Source: CALLVY01 sp937899855
GTDB lineage: Bacteria; Bacteroidota; Bacteroidia; Chitinophagales; Saprospiraceae
Assembly (NCBI GenBank): GCA_039820405.1
Contig: JBCBQC010000001.1
Span: forward strand, 248,001-312,000
Direction of reading: 5' to 3'
Length of the DNA: 64,000 nucleotides
Part shown: piece by piece, positions 1 to 8,463 of the stretch
How positions within the stretch are numbered: the stretch's first letter is position 1
Layout of the letters: every line of letters starts with the position of its first letter
The notes under the pieces: generated by a model
Databases searched by the model: none
Seen by the model: the letters and a program-made list of their open reading frames with translations, nothing else
What the model was told of the DNA's origin: nothing
Program-made: the position numbers and the translations under genes

Positions 1-529
1 CGACCAGAAATATTGCCGGGTTTTTGAAGTGACGGACCAGGTTCCAGACCGTTTCCTCGGCCAGGATCACACTGGCGTCGGTAAAGAGAAAGAGGTGATT
101 GGGGGATAGGGCTACCAGCTTGGCCACCTCCTCCACCAAATTATTGACCACAATGGGCTTACCCCGGCGTTCGCGAAAGGGAAAAAAATGCAGCTCGGGA
201 TGACGCTCGGCGTACTCGCTGATGATGGCGTTGGTCCGGTCCGAGGAGCAGTCCGAACCGATGAGGATTCGCCAGCGGTGGCGGGGATAACGGACGGCCA
301 TGAGGCTATCGAGCTTTTGACGGATAACGCGTTCTTCGTTGTACACCGACATGATAACCGACACCTCGGGCAGCTCTTCTTCCATCCCGTAGCGGATGGG
401 GTTACCGCTTTTGTTTCGGGCGAGCCAGCGCATGAGTAGTGGATAGAACAGATAAGAATGGACCAATCCCAAAACCGCGCCCCAAAGTACTATTTCCGCC
501 AGGTGATCCATGAATGATGTAATACGCAT
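1..529 (-). CDS. Glycosyltransferase family 2 protein (3' end beyond window)
   Basis: The gene is cut by the left edge, so only about 176 N-terminal residues are visible. An N-terminal hydrophobic segment (about residues 8-34) is followed by a GT-A start with the strand VSVIMSVYNEE near residue 58, then GSDCSSDRT near residue 90 and FTDAS, the usual nucleotide-sugar and metal-binding landmarks of GT2 enzymes. It is probably a membrane-anchored transferase for an exopolysaccharide, glycan or lipid. Two in-frame ATGs are possible (529 and 511); I chose the longer. It lies 58 bases downstream of another glycosyltransferase on the same strand, so the two are probably co-transcribed. The acceptor and sugar cannot be told. 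Confidence 0.85.
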   Translation of the reverse strand, partial: MRITSFMDHLAEIVLWGAVLGLVHSYLFYPLLMRWLARNKSGNPIRYGMEEELPEVSVIMSVYNEERVIRQKLDSLMAVRYPRHRWRILIGSDCSSDRTNAIISEYAERHPELHFFPFRERRGKPIVVNNLVEEVAKLVALSPNHLFLFTDASVILAEETVWNLVRHFKNPAIFLV

Positions 530-587
530 TTGGTCCGGCGCGAAGTTAGGATTTTCCCCGCAAAATCGACAGCGCTACCCTCAATAC

Positions 588-1799
588 TCAATATACTATT
601 ACGTTTTTTTCGCGGTACACCTCGAGCAGACGTCGCGCCACGGATTGGCTGTCGTAATTTTCGTGTACAAATTCCCGGGCCGAATGACCAAGCGTTTGCA
701 ACTGTCCATTGCTCTCGACACAGTAGCGGAAACAATCCAAAAATTCCTCTACCGAATCGGCGACCAAGACCTCCCGGCGGTGTACGGCGTCGATGCCTTC
801 CAACCCCAAACTCGTAGTGATGACCACTTTGCCCAGGGCCATGCCTTCGATGATTTTGGCCCGCATACCGCTACCCGAAAGCAGCGGGACGACCATGATG
901 GAGTGTTGGTTGATGAAATCACCCGCATCGGGGACCTCTCCGTAGATTTTGACGTTGCGGCACTTGAGACGGCGGATCGAATCCGGGGTATTGCGACCGG
1001 CAATGTGAAGGCTCAGTTTTGGAAAACGCTCCTGTAGGGGTTGCCAAACCTGGTCGAGAAACCAGGAAAGGCCCTCCTGATTGGGCATCCAATCCAGTGA
1101 GCCGATAAAGGAAATGGACACTTCGCGGCGGTAGCTGCTCATGTCGGCCAAATAATCCCCACGATCGACGCCGATGGGGGTGACGAGGGCACGCCCCCGA
1201 TAGCCCAACCGGCGGAAGGTTTCGAGATCGCGCTCGGTGATGGCCACGAGTAGGTCGTAGCCTTGCAATTGCTCGATTTCGTAACGCCGCAATTTTTTCA
1301 ACAAGTGATGGAGGTACCAGCGCTTGGGCAGGAAGCTGGTATTTTGAGCGACGCGCTCCCAGATTTCGTGCTCCACGTTGTGCGCGCGCATCACCACGGT
1401 GGCTTTGGAATGACGGCGGATGATGGGGATGTAGGGCGCGAGGTAGAGGGTTTCGAGTTGGACGACATCGTAGTCGTTTTGCTGGAGGAGCTGGCGGAGC
1501 TTTTGACCAAAAGCATCGGAGACGAAACGGGCGATGTGATAGGATTCGTCGGAAAAGAGGTTGACCAGGGCATCCCACCACTTGATCTCGTTGTCGATGG
1601 TTTGGGTGTATATCTGGCGGTAATGATTGTACTCGGCGGGCAGCTGGTCGATTTCGAAAAAGTGCTTTTTGGTGTTCATCGCCAGCAAGTCTAGTTCGGC
1701 ACCGAGCTGGTGCAGGGCTTTGCTGAGGTGACTGACGGCGATGGCTTCTCCATCTTTTAAGGGGTAGGGAAATTTCTTACAAAGTTGGAGAATCTTCAT
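588..1799 (-). CDS. Glycosyltransferase family 4 (GT-B) protein
   Basis: A 403-residue protein with the two-domain layout of GT4 enzymes. The N-terminal half holds the acceptor-side domain, opening with a CKKFPYPLKDGEAI-type loop. The C-terminal Glycos_transf_1 domain begins near residue 228 (SISFIGSLDWMPNQEG) and has the donor-binding stretch SGSGMRAKIIEGMALGKVVI near 310, with the E-x7-E-type glutamates. There is no signal peptide or membrane helix, so it should act on the cytoplasmic side of the membrane. A well-formed promoter lies about 200 bases upstream, and the gene is followed by the GT2 gene, suggesting a two-gene glycan operon. The substrate is unknown. Confidence 0.85.
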   Translation of the reverse strand: MKILQLCKKFPYPLKDGEAIAVSHLSKALHQLGAELDLLAMNTKKHFFEIDQLPAEYNHYRQIYTQTIDNEIKWWDALVNLFSDESYHIARFVSDAFGQKLRQLLQQNDYDVVQLETLYLAPYIPIIRRHSKATVVMRAHNVEHEIWERVAQNTSFLPKRWYLHHLLKKLRRYEIEQLQGYDLLVAITERDLETFRRLGYRGRALVTPIGVDRGDYLADMSSYRREVSISFIGSLDWMPNQEGLSWFLDQVWQPLQERFPKLSLHIAGRNTPDSIRRLKCRNVKIYGEVPDAGDFINQHSIMVVPLLSGSGMRAKIIEGMALGKVVITTSLGLEGIDAVHRREVLVADSVEEFLDCFRYCVESNGQLQTLGHSAREFVHENYDSQSVARRLLEVYREKNVIVY

Positions 1800-2068
1800 A
1801 GGCCGATGTTTAAAGTTTAAAGCGCAAAGGGTACATTTTCACTAGCCAAGGCCAGCATTTTTACCCGGAGTTTGTTTTCGCAATGTTCTGAAAATCAATA
1901 AAGTGTACAATTTTACTCGATAGAGATGGCTTTAAACATTAAACAATGAGCGGCCCTTGGAGGGCACTACGTGGCGATTAACAATAGAAGCGTGCGTACG
2001 CAAATTTAATTTTTTTTGCTTAGTTTCAAACCAATACGATTTGAATTATTCCACTCCGCGATGATTTG
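1800..2068. other. Intergenic region: long leader of the glycosyltransferase operon
   Basis: About 270 bases without a credible open frame, AT-rich compared with the flanks. It holds the minus-strand promoter near 2001-2030 and about 195 bases of presumed 5' leader for the family 4 glycosyltransferase. I see no strong hairpin with a T tract. Confidence 0.5.
2001..2030 (-). promoter_or_regulatory. Bacteroidota-type promoter for the glycosyltransferase pair
   Basis: Read on the minus strand, TTTG (2030-2027) is followed after 18 bases by TAAATTTG (2008-2001). This fits the Bacteroidota -33/-7 consensus TTTG...TAnnTTTG well. The start of transcription would be near 1994. Confidence 0.6.
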
Positions 2069-2428
2069 CTAGAGAATTTCCTCCGTCGACGCTCGCCAGG
2101 GAGGCGATACGATGCAAAAGAAATCGAGTACCTCGGTACCCGTATTTTCCACGTGCTGCTCCGCCCCCGGTGGTACGTATACCAACTCTCCTTCCTTGAC
2201 CTCCCGAGCCTGACCATCCACCCAAATGCGCCCCGCGCCCCGTCGAAAAATGTACAACTCCCCACCGCTCAGGCGGTGTGGCAAAGAAGATTTTCCGACG
2301 TCGATCGTTGCTTGGGCCAAACTGTAAGGTAGGTCAATTGCCTCGCGATCCGGGTGCAATACTTCGCGCAAGGTCGTTTCGTCGCCCGCTTGAAAATGGG
2401 GTATTTGGCCAATGATTTTGTGTATCAT
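2069..2428 (-). CDS. Cupin-domain protein
   Basis: A 119-residue single-domain cupin. The fold motifs are visible as PHRLSGGELYIFRRGAGRIWVDG (cupin motif 1 region, about residues 50-72) and GELVYVPPGAEQHVENTG (motif 2, about 80-97), with histidines that could bind a metal. Small stand-alone cupins of this kind include sugar isomerases, dioxygenases and proteins of unknown role, and nothing here decides between them. It is transcribed divergently from lolD and has no signal peptide, so it is cytoplasmic. It starts at an ATG and has no obvious operon partner. Confidence 0.75.
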   Translation of the reverse strand: MIHKIIGQIPHFQAGDETTLREVLHPDREAIDLPYSLAQATIDVGKSSLPHRLSGGELYIFRRGAGRIWVDGQAREVKEGELVYVPPGAEQHVENTGTEVLDFFCIVSPPWRASTEEIL

Positions 2429-2491
2429 AATAAATAACGGTGAAAAAACGTAGAATCATTTGGTTTCGCTGCGATCTACGCACAAATTATT

Positions 2492-2499
2492 TAATTTTG
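2492..2499 (+). promoter_or_regulatory. -7 element upstream of lolD
   Basis: TAATTTTG matches TAnnTTTG and lies 23 bases before the lolD ATG. No well-spaced -33 element is seen; the nearest TTTG is 29 bases upstream. Confidence 0.4.
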
Positions 2500-2522
2500 C
2501 CGTTCAAGCGTCCTTTATCCAC

Positions 2523-3176
2523 ATGATCACCGCCCAAAACATCCACAAGTCCTACGGTCAGTTGCACGTTCTCCAAGGGGTGGACCTACACATCGCCAGG
2601 GGCGAGTTCGTCACCATCGTCGGTAAGTCGGGAGCGGGCAAAAGTACCCTGCTCCACATCCTGGGCACCCTCGACCAAGCCGATCGGGGCAGCCTACGCA
2701 TCAACCAACAGGAGATTGCCCAATTCCACCGCAAAAAACTCGCCGCTTTCCGCAATCAGAACCTGGGCTTTGTTTTTCAATTTCACCACCTCCTACCCGA
2801 GTTTACGGCCCTCGAAAACGTCTGTATCCCCGCCTTTATCCAACAGCAAGCCGAAGGAGAAGCCCGCCAACGCGCTCGCGAACTGCTCGAATACCTCGGC
2901 CTGGGCGAACGTACCGGCCACAAGCCCACCCAACTTTCGGGTGGCGAGCAGCAGCGGGTAGCCGTCGCGCGCGCACTGATGAACAAACCCGCCGTCGTCT
3001 TTGCCGACGAACCCACGGGCAACCTCGACTCCGCCACCTCCGAAGAATTGCACCAGCTCCTCTTCCAATTGCGGGAAGACTTTCAACAGACCTTCGTCAT
3101 CGTCACCCACAATGAAGCCCTCGCCGCCAAAAGCGATCGGACCCTAGTGATGGAGGATGGTAAAATACTCGTCTAA
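2523..3176 (+). CDS. lolD: LolD-type lipoprotein-releasing ABC transporter ATPase
   Basis: A 217-residue ABC ATPase. Walker A GKSGAGKST is at residues 34-42. The Q-loop segment FVFQFHHLLPEFTALENV is characteristic of LolD. The signature LSGGEQQRVAVARAL and Walker B VVFADEPTGNLD follow in order, then the H-loop in FVIVTHN. LolD drives LolCE, which releases lipoproteins from the inner membrane to LolA. No lolC/E gene is adjacent, as is common in Bacteroidota. I use the ATG at 2523, because the frame upstream offers only a TTG and sequence unlike the family. The MacB/FtsE group is the alternative, but the Q-loop favours LolD. Confidence 0.85.
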   Translation: MITAQNIHKSYGQLHVLQGVDLHIARGEFVTIVGKSGAGKSTLLHILGTLDQADRGSLRINQQEIAQFHRKKLAAFRNQNLGFVFQFHHLLPEFTALENVCIPAFIQQQAEGEARQRARELLEYLGLGERTGHKPTQLSGGEQQRVAVARALMNKPAVVFADEPTGNLDSATSEELHQLLFQLREDFQQTFVIVTHNEALAAKSDRTLVMEDGKILV

Positions 3177-3189
3177 TCCTGATCGAAAG

Positions 3190-4662
3190 ATGTCAACACC
3201 TACCCCTCCCAAGCCCCCCGAAAAACCTACCGAGAAAGTCGCTACCGGTCTGCAAACCCTCGGCGAAGGCTTCTCCGAATTTTTTCACGATCTGATCGAT
3301 ATCCGACAGGGGCAAGACCGGGAGGGCACCATCATCGACATCAAAAAAAACATGCGCATGCGGGGTGCCAACGCCTGGCTCCTGATGTGCTCCATCATGA
3401 TCGCCTCGCTTGGCCTCGACCTCAACTCCCCCGCCGTCATCATCGGCGCCATGTTGATTTCCCCCCTGATGTCCCCCATCCTGGGCATCGGCTTGGCCGT
3501 CGGAATCAACGACCGCAATACCCTCAATATCTCGCTCCAACACTTTGGCGTAGCCATCGCCATCGCCCTGTTCACGAGCACCCTCTACTTTTTCTTGACG
3601 CCAATCGGGGAGATGACCGAAGAGATCAGCAAACGGACCGCCCCCACCCTACTCGACGCTTTCGTCGCCTTTTTTGGGGGCATCGCCGGCATCATTTCGG
3701 GAACCCGCAAAGACAAGTCCAACGCCATTCCGGGCGTCGCCATCGCCACCGCCCTGATGCCACCGCTATGCGTGACGGGTTTTGGCTTTGCCAACCTCCT
3801 CAAACACGGTTCCGTACGCGCCAGCTTCCAAAGCGTTACCAACCTCAACAATTGGGAAATCGTACTCAATTCGTTCTACCTCTTTTTCCTCAACGCCGTT
3901 CTCGTAGCCCTGGCGACCTACCTGATCGTCCGCTTGCTGCGCTTCCCCGAAAAGGCTTTTCAGGATACGGGAGAAAAACGCCGAACGCAGCAGTTCATCT
4001 TCGTTTTCAGCATGATCCTGCTCATCCCCAGCATCACCATCCTGCGCAATGTCCTCCGCGATATCCGCAGCGACAACCAGATCAAGGAGGCCCTGGTGGA
4101 TTGCTTCGGCGATGCTCAGAAATACGTAGACGATTGGCGAAAAATTCGCACCGAAGAGGGGTACGACCTTTTTGTGAAGGTATACGGCCCTAGTTTTGCC
4201 CGCGACATCCCGATATTTAAGGAAAGATTGGAAGCACAGCTGCCCGAATTTGGCAACATCGAGATCATCCCGAGTACGGATATTGACCTCAGCAAGTTTA
4301 AGCTGATCGAAGCGCAGTACTCCGAGGTAGAGCGTTTGGACAGCATCGTACAAAAAATGATCGTCCAACCTCGCGCGGTCAGGGACTTGGAAATCGTGGG
4401 CTTGGAGCGAGAAATTGCCCGGCTGGAGAGTGATTCGCTGGTGGAGGATCGGATTGAAAAGGGAATTCTGGCCTTGTATGGTGATTACCTCAGCGAAGTG
4501 TCGTACTACAATCACGTAGTGGATACCGCAGCTCAGAAATATCCACTGCTCAATTTGCGCTGGAAAAATAAACGAACCAATGCCCGGATCGAAGAACGCC
4601 TGTACCAGTACGTCGTCAAAACCAGTGGACGGGATACCTTACTGATCGCCACGGCTCGCTAG
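3190..4662 (+). CDS. DUF389 family membrane protein
   Basis: A 490-residue integral membrane protein of the DUF389 (TIGR00341-like) group. After a Pro-rich N-terminus, residues about 60-290 hold several hydrophobic helices with the family motifs SPAVIIGAMLISPLMSPILGIGLAVG and GVAIATALMPPLCVTGFG. The C-terminal 200 residues are soluble and charged. The function of the family is unknown. It starts 13 bases after lolD, so it may share that transcript. Its last 4 bases overlap the end of the convergent photolyase gene. The ATG at 3190 is preferred because an upstream start would run into lolD. Confidence 0.8.
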   Translation: MSTPTPPKPPEKPTEKVATGLQTLGEGFSEFFHDLIDIRQGQDREGTIIDIKKNMRMRGANAWLLMCSIMIASLGLDLNSPAVIIGAMLISPLMSPILGIGLAVGINDRNTLNISLQHFGVAIAIALFTSTLYFFLTPIGEMTEEISKRTAPTLLDAFVAFFGGIAGIISGTRKDKSNAIPGVAIATALMPPLCVTGFGFANLLKHGSVRASFQSVTNLNNWEIVLNSFYLFFLNAVLVALATYLIVRLLRFPEKAFQDTGEKRRTQQFIFVFSMILLIPSITILRNVLRDIRSDNQIKEALVDCFGDAQKYVDDWRKIRTEEGYDLFVKVYGPSFARDIPIFKERLEAQLPEFGNIEIIPSTDIDLSKFKLIEAQYSEVERLDSIVQKMIVQPRAVRDLEIVGLEREIARLESDSLVEDRIEKGILALYGDYLSEVSYYNHVVDTAAQKYPLLNLRWKNKRTNARIEERLYQYVVKTSGRDTLLIATAR

Positions 4663-6122
4663 CCCATTCGACCGGTTTGGCGGCGGCCCGTCCACTTCCC
4701 AATGCTCACCATCGCCCGGGGATAATCGGCTCCAATTCGGATTTGACTATCGCCTTGCTCTTCTTCGGACAAGGTGTCGGGACGGTGAATCTTATCACAG
4801 GGGACTTCGTGCAATTCGGGCAACCACAGTTTGACGTAGCTGCCTTGGGGGTCGTAGCGTTGGGCTTGGGTGAGGATATTGAAATAGCGATTTTCGCGCG
4901 GATCGGCGCCCACGCCAGCCACGTAGTTCCAGTTACACCAGTTGCTACAGGGATCGTAGTCGATCAGGAGGGATTCGAAGTAATCGGCCCCCATTTGCCA
5001 ATTGACGTGGAGGTCTTTGACCAGGAAGGAGGCGACGTTTTGTCGGCCCCGGTTGGACATAAATCCGGTCAGGGCCAGTTCGCGCATGTTGGCATCGATA
5101 AAGGGAACGCCGGTACGGCCTTCGACCCAGAGTTGGAGCAGGCGTTCGTCGTCTTTCCACCGCTCGTCAATTTCACCGTTTAGCCCCCCTTTTTCAAAGA
5201 TGGCGTTGCCGTGTTTCTTCCCCATGAGGCGGAAAAAATCGCGCCAGAGGAGTTCGAAAAAGAGCCAGTAGGTCGACTTGTTTTCGCCGCGCTCGGCTTC
5301 GTAGCGCTTGAGTTCGGCGTAGATCATCTTGGGCGACAGACAGCCCTGGGCCAACCAGGGGGAGAACTTGGAGGAATAATCGCCTCCGATAAGGCCATTG
5401 CGCGTTTCTTTGTATCCTTTGACGAGGTCGGTTTCCCACAGGTAGTAACGCAGCCGCCGTAGGCCTTCGGTTTCACCGCCTTTGAAGGGGAGCACCGCCC
5501 GCGGATCGGGTTCGATGGGTTCGAGGCCGAAGTCAGAGAGGCTGGGGATGTCGCCGGCTTCCAACTCCTGGCTGAGCGCTTTGAGGGGCTGGTCGACGGT
5601 GGGAATGGGTTGGCGAATGGGAACGAAGCGTTCGACTTCTTTGCGGAATTGGGTAAATACGTTGGGAGTATGGGTGACGGGGAAGGGTAAATCCTGGGTG
5701 TAGTACAACATCTTGCCCCGGGAAAAGATGACTTCCTGACCGATGGACCAGAGCTTGCGTTCCAGGGCGTCCTGCACCTGTACTTCCTCGTTGGTCCGCT
5801 CGCGATTGCAGAATACCCAACTGGTTTTGACCTGTCGGGCAATCTCGTATATTTCCTCCTCGGGTATGCCTACGCGGACGTAGAGCTCAATGCCGAGACG
5901 CCGCAGCGACTGACGCAGGTCGATGACGCTGTCGATGATAAACTGAGTGCGGTATTTTCCAGTTTTGGGAAAGCCATATTGGGTTTTCCCGCGGAACGTT
6001 CGTTCGTCAAAGACAAAGACGGGCACCACTTCTACGCCACTTTGCATGGCGTGGGTAAATGCTTCATTATCGTGTAAACGCAAATCTTGACGGAACCAAA
6101 CTACTACCCGCTCTCTTTTCAT
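4659..6122 (-). CDS. Cryptochrome/photolyase family protein, DASH type
   Basis: A 487-residue flavoprotein. The N-terminal alpha/beta photolyase domain begins VVWFRQDLRLHDNEA. The C-terminal FAD-binding domain contains the region around NRGRQNVASFL, the tract DYDPCSNWCNWNYVAGVGAD and then the DASH-like PRENRYFN..QAQRYDPQGSYVKLW. DASH cryptochromes repair cyclobutane dimers, mainly in single-stranded DNA, using FADH and an antenna such as MTHF; some also signal. It stands alone and is convergent with the DUF389 gene, sharing 4 bases. The length is normal and no residue is clearly missing. Confidence 0.9.
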   Translation of the reverse strand: MKRERVVVWFRQDLRLHDNEAFTHAMQSGVEVVPVFVFDERTFRGKTQYGFPKTGKYRTQFIIDSVIDLRQSLRRLGIELYVRVGIPEEEIYEIARQVKTSWVFCNRERTNEEVQVQDALERKLWSIGQEVIFSRGKMLYYTQDLPFPVTHTPNVFTQFRKEVERFVPIRQPIPTVDQPLKALSQELEAGDIPSLSDFGLEPIEPDPRAVLPFKGGETEGLRRLRYYLWETDLVKGYKETRNGLIGGDYSSKFSPWLAQGCLSPKMIYAELKRYEAERGENKSTYWLFFELLWRDFFRLMGKKHGNAIFEKGGLNGEIDERWKDDERLLQLWVEGRTGVPFIDANMRELALTGFMSNRGRQNVASFLVKDLHVNWQMGADYFESLLIDYDPCSNWCNWNYVAGVGADPRENRYFNILTQAQRYDPQGSYVKLWLPELHEVPCDKIHRPDTLSEEEQGDSQIRIGADYPRAMVSIGKWTGRRQTGRMG

Positions 6123-6488
6123 ACAGCAATAAATTGTGATAAGGAAATCGTAAATGGGGCGGCAAAGATCGTATTTTCTTTGAATCTTTGCTTTTGCTAC
6201 TTAACCTAGGGGGTGTCTAAAAATTAGCCTTTGGCGCATCTTGGGCATCTTCAGCACCTGATCCTTCGCTCTTTTTTCGGTCGTAACTGCGGCTACGCTG
6301 GAAAAAAGTAACGTCGATCAGCACCAATACCTGCTTAAGCTGCAAGCAAAAAACAGTTGTAAGACACTTCCTAGTTAAATTTAAACATTTTTTTCGCTCC
6401 ACAAGTTTTTAAGAAGTCAAAAAAAGCCTGGCGCCGGAACGAAAGGGAAGATCGCCTCGTTTTGCCTCCGTACCATTACTCAATCGAC
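6123..6488. other. Intergenic region with possible dispersed-repeat fragment
   Basis: About 365 bases between the divergent photolyase and arfB genes. The part from 6217 to about 6340 is GC-richer than its flanks and could encode a 61-residue minus-strand peptide ending in a charged stretch (YDRKKSEGSGAEDAQDAPKA). It also carries an imperfect inverted repeat, CTTTTTTC (6270-6277) against GAAAAAAG (6301-6308). The peptide has no signal, domain or start context, so I do not call it a gene. The rest is AT-rich. Confidence 0.35.
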
Positions 6489-6890
6489 ATGGAAGCCAGA
6501 GACTTTAGCGCCGAGTTCAAATTTCGCCACTCCCGCAGTTCGGGAAGTGGTGGGCAGCACGTCAATAAGGTGGCTACCCGGGTCGAATTGCGCTTCGACC
6601 TTCCGGGCTCTACTTTGCTTACGGAAGCGGAGAAGGTCTTGTTGCACAAGCGTTGGGCCAATCGCCTAAATAAGGAAGGCCTGCTGCGCTTGGTCAATCA
6701 AGAAAGTCGCTCGCAATTGAGGAACAAGCAGGCGGCGATTGCCCAGTTTTACGAACTGCTCCGCAGGGGATTGAAACGGGTAAAAAAACGCCGTCCCCCC
6801 AAAATCAACCCGGCGGCAAAGGCCAAGCGTTTGGAAGCCAAACGGCAGCAAAGTGAAAAAAAGGCCAACCGCCGAAAGTTTTTTGGGTAG
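6489..6890 (+). CDS. arfB: Peptidyl-tRNA hydrolase ArfB (ribosome rescue)
   Basis: A 133-residue release-factor-like protein. The catalytic GGQ lies in SGSGGQHVNK near residues 22-31, followed by the conserved TRVELRFDLPGS. The C-terminus (from about 95) is a basic tail rich in Lys/Arg, which in ArfB/YaeJ enters the empty mRNA channel. The protein hydrolyses peptidyl-tRNA on ribosomes stalled without a stop codon. The short length and lack of a codon-recognition domain separate it from RF1/RF2. The ATG at 6489 gives the usual N-terminus; an upstream TTG (6462) is less likely. Confidence 0.92.
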   Translation: MEARDFSAEFKFRHSRSSGSGGQHVNKVATRVELRFDLPGSTLLTEAEKVLLHKRWANRLNKEGLLRLVNQESRSQLRNKQAAIAQFYELLRRGLKRVKKRRPPKINPAAKAKRLEAKRQQSEKKANRRKFFG

Positions 6891-6936
6891 GGGCCAGAGA
6901 ATTGAAATCGCCGATGTACTTTTAAGACAAAGCACC

Positions 6937-7578
6937 ATGCCAATGAACGCCTCCTCCCTTCCCGCCCCTCTCCTGCGGACCATCGAAAAGTTAAAGCGCG
7001 AATTTGCCCTCATTCCCCCCAATAGGCAGAATCAGTTGAACGAATTGGGGCACTTTTTGCGTACCGAACGGGCCACTGCCCGCCGGGTGGCCTTTACCGT
7101 TATCTGCACCCACAACTCCCGCCGCAGTCATTTTGGTCAACTGTGGTTGGCAGCGGCAACACGCTACTACCGCCTGAGCGGGGTGGAGAGCTACTCCGGT
7201 GGTACGGAGGCCACTGCTTTTAATCCTCGCGCGGTGGAGGCCCTCCGGCATTTGGGTTTTCCCCTCCAGCAAACGGCGATCAGTGAGAACCCCATTTACC
7301 AATGCCACTGGGACGATGGTACCCCAGTTCGCGATTTGTTTTCCAAGGTTTACACCGCACCGCCCAACCCGCGGAGGGATTTTGCCGCCGTACTGGTCTG
7401 CGAAGCAGCGGCTGAGACCTGTCCGGTGGTGGTCGGCGCCAAAGCCCGCTTTACCCTGACCTACCGGGACCCCAAACGCTTCGATGACTCGCCCGATCCC
7501 GATCGCCACTACCGGGAATGCGCCGAACAAATCGGCCGCGAGGTCCTTTTTGCCCTTTATCCCGGCCAAATCGCCTAA
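6937..7578 (+). CDS. Low-molecular-weight phosphotyrosine phosphatase-like protein
   Basis: A 213-residue protein with the P-loop CTHNSRRS starting at Cys57, matching the C-x5-R-S catalytic loop of the low-molecular-weight tyrosine phosphatase/arsenate reductase fold. The family usually starts within a few residues of this loop; here about 50 mostly helical residues precede it. A conserved SGGTEATAFNPRAVEALRHLGF segment follows, typical of ArsC-like members. The general acid Asp is probably in RFDDSPDPD near the C-terminus. Thioredoxin-type arsenate reductase activity would need further cysteines; two are present downstream (in CEAAAETC), so arsenate reduction is an open alternative. It follows arfB by 46 bases and may share its transcript. 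Confidence 0.7.
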   Translation: MPMNASSLPAPLLRTIEKLKREFALIPPNRQNQLNELGHFLRTERATARRVAFTVICTHNSRRSHFGQLWLAAATRYYRLSGVESYSGGTEATAFNPRAVEALRHLGFPLQQTAISENPIYQCHWDDGTPVRDLFSKVYTAPPNPRRDFAAVLVCEAAAETCPVVVGAKARFTLTYRDPKRFDDSPDPDRHYRECAEQIGREVLFALYPGQIA

Positions 7579-7957
7579 GTTTTTCAGGCTTCGACCAGCA
7601 AATTGGCCACCGGTACAAGATACTGTAAAAGTTTACGGTTTATTGCTACGAAAAAAAAACGAAGGCCATTACCTTTGTGTTGTACTACCACGAAAGGAAT
7701 GCCCAAACAAAGATATTTACCACAACCAAGCCCCTCAGCAACTGTTTATCCATTGTCCGGGCGATTCGTGCTCGCTGGCACTCAACGGGGGTACCAGCGG
7801 ATCGTGGGCAGCCTTCCAAACGGGATAATGCGCTCGCCACGGGCTTTGACCGGACGCTCCACGGCCGATGGTAAACCAACGGCGACCTCCCCAAAACAGC
7901 CAAACTCATTAAACCCAAACCCCGTCAAAAGCGGGACATACAATTACCAAACCAAGC
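7579..7957. other. Intergenic region with a promoter and long leader
   Basis: About 380 bases upstream of the lipoprotein/SCO1/cytochrome operon. Short open frames exist but none has a family, signal peptide or plausible start. The only signal I can support is the promoter-like element ending at 7677, which would give a leader of about 270 bases. Confidence 0.4.
7643..7677 (+). promoter_or_regulatory. Possible promoter of the SCO1/cytochrome c operon
   Basis: TTG (7643-7645) and TACCTTTG (7670-7677), a perfect TAnnTTTG, are separated by 24 bases, slightly longer than usual. An A9 tract lies between them. Confidence 0.4.
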
Positions 7958-8446
7958 ATGTTTATGATGAATCGAGCTTTTTTGCCGTTCTTTGCCCTAT
8001 TGCTGGTCGGACTGACGGCCTGCAACGAAGGGACTTCCGAAACTCCTCAATCCAGCCCTGAGGAAACGGAAACCAGATTTTCCAGCCCCGCCGTAGAAAC
8101 CTCCTTCCAGGAAGTTATGGCCATCCACGACGAAGTGATGCCCAATATCCCCCAAATGAAACGCGATCGCAAGCGGCTCGAAGGGCATCGCGATCAGTTG
8201 GCAAGCCAGGGAGCAGCGGCGGCCGAAGATTTGGCCCAAACAGAATTGGCCATCCAACTGTTAGCCGATGGCGACAGTCTGATGTTTGATTGGATGAAAC
8301 GTTTTAAGACTCCGACCAAAACGATGCCGGAGGCGGAAGCCCTACCCTACCTGGCCAAGGAAAAGGCCAAGGTCACCGTGGTCAACGAGGCGATGAAGAA
8401 GGGCATGTCCGCGGCCAAGGCCATTCTGGACCAGATTGAGGAATAA
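7958..8446 (+). CDS. Small predicted lipoprotein of a SCO1-linked family
   Basis: A 162-residue protein with a lipoprotein signal ending LVGLTAC (Cys at about residue 22). The mature part is helical and charged, with the segment VMAIHDEVMPNIPQMKRDRKRLEG near residue 50 and a second helix near the C-terminus. From memory, Bacteroidota carry similar short lipoproteins, sometimes mislabelled viral A-type inclusion proteins, beside SCO1 genes; the function is unknown. It is the first gene of a tight run (17 bases to SCO1, which overlaps cytochrome c), so a role with copper or heme delivery or respiration is a guess from context. Starts at 7964 or 7967 are also possible. Confidence 0.65.
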   Translation: MFMMNRAFLPFFALLLVGLTACNEGTSETPQSSPEETETRFSSPAVETSFQEVMAIHDEVMPNIPQMKRDRKRLEGHRDQLASQGAAAAEDLAQTELAIQLLADGDSLMFDWMKRFKTPTKTMPEAEALPYLAKEKAKVTVVNEAMKKGMSAAKAILDQIEE

Positions 8447-8463
8447 ACAAATCAATTTTTGAA

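Noticed and set aside
188..439. 83-residue plus-strand frame at the left end
   Set aside because: The minus strand reads through as a GT2 glycosyltransferase with conserved motifs, so this frame is a shadow.
7603..8061. 152-residue plus-strand frame before the SCO1 operon
   Set aside because: It starts at a non-ATG codon, overlaps the lipoprotein gene in another frame and has no signal or domain.
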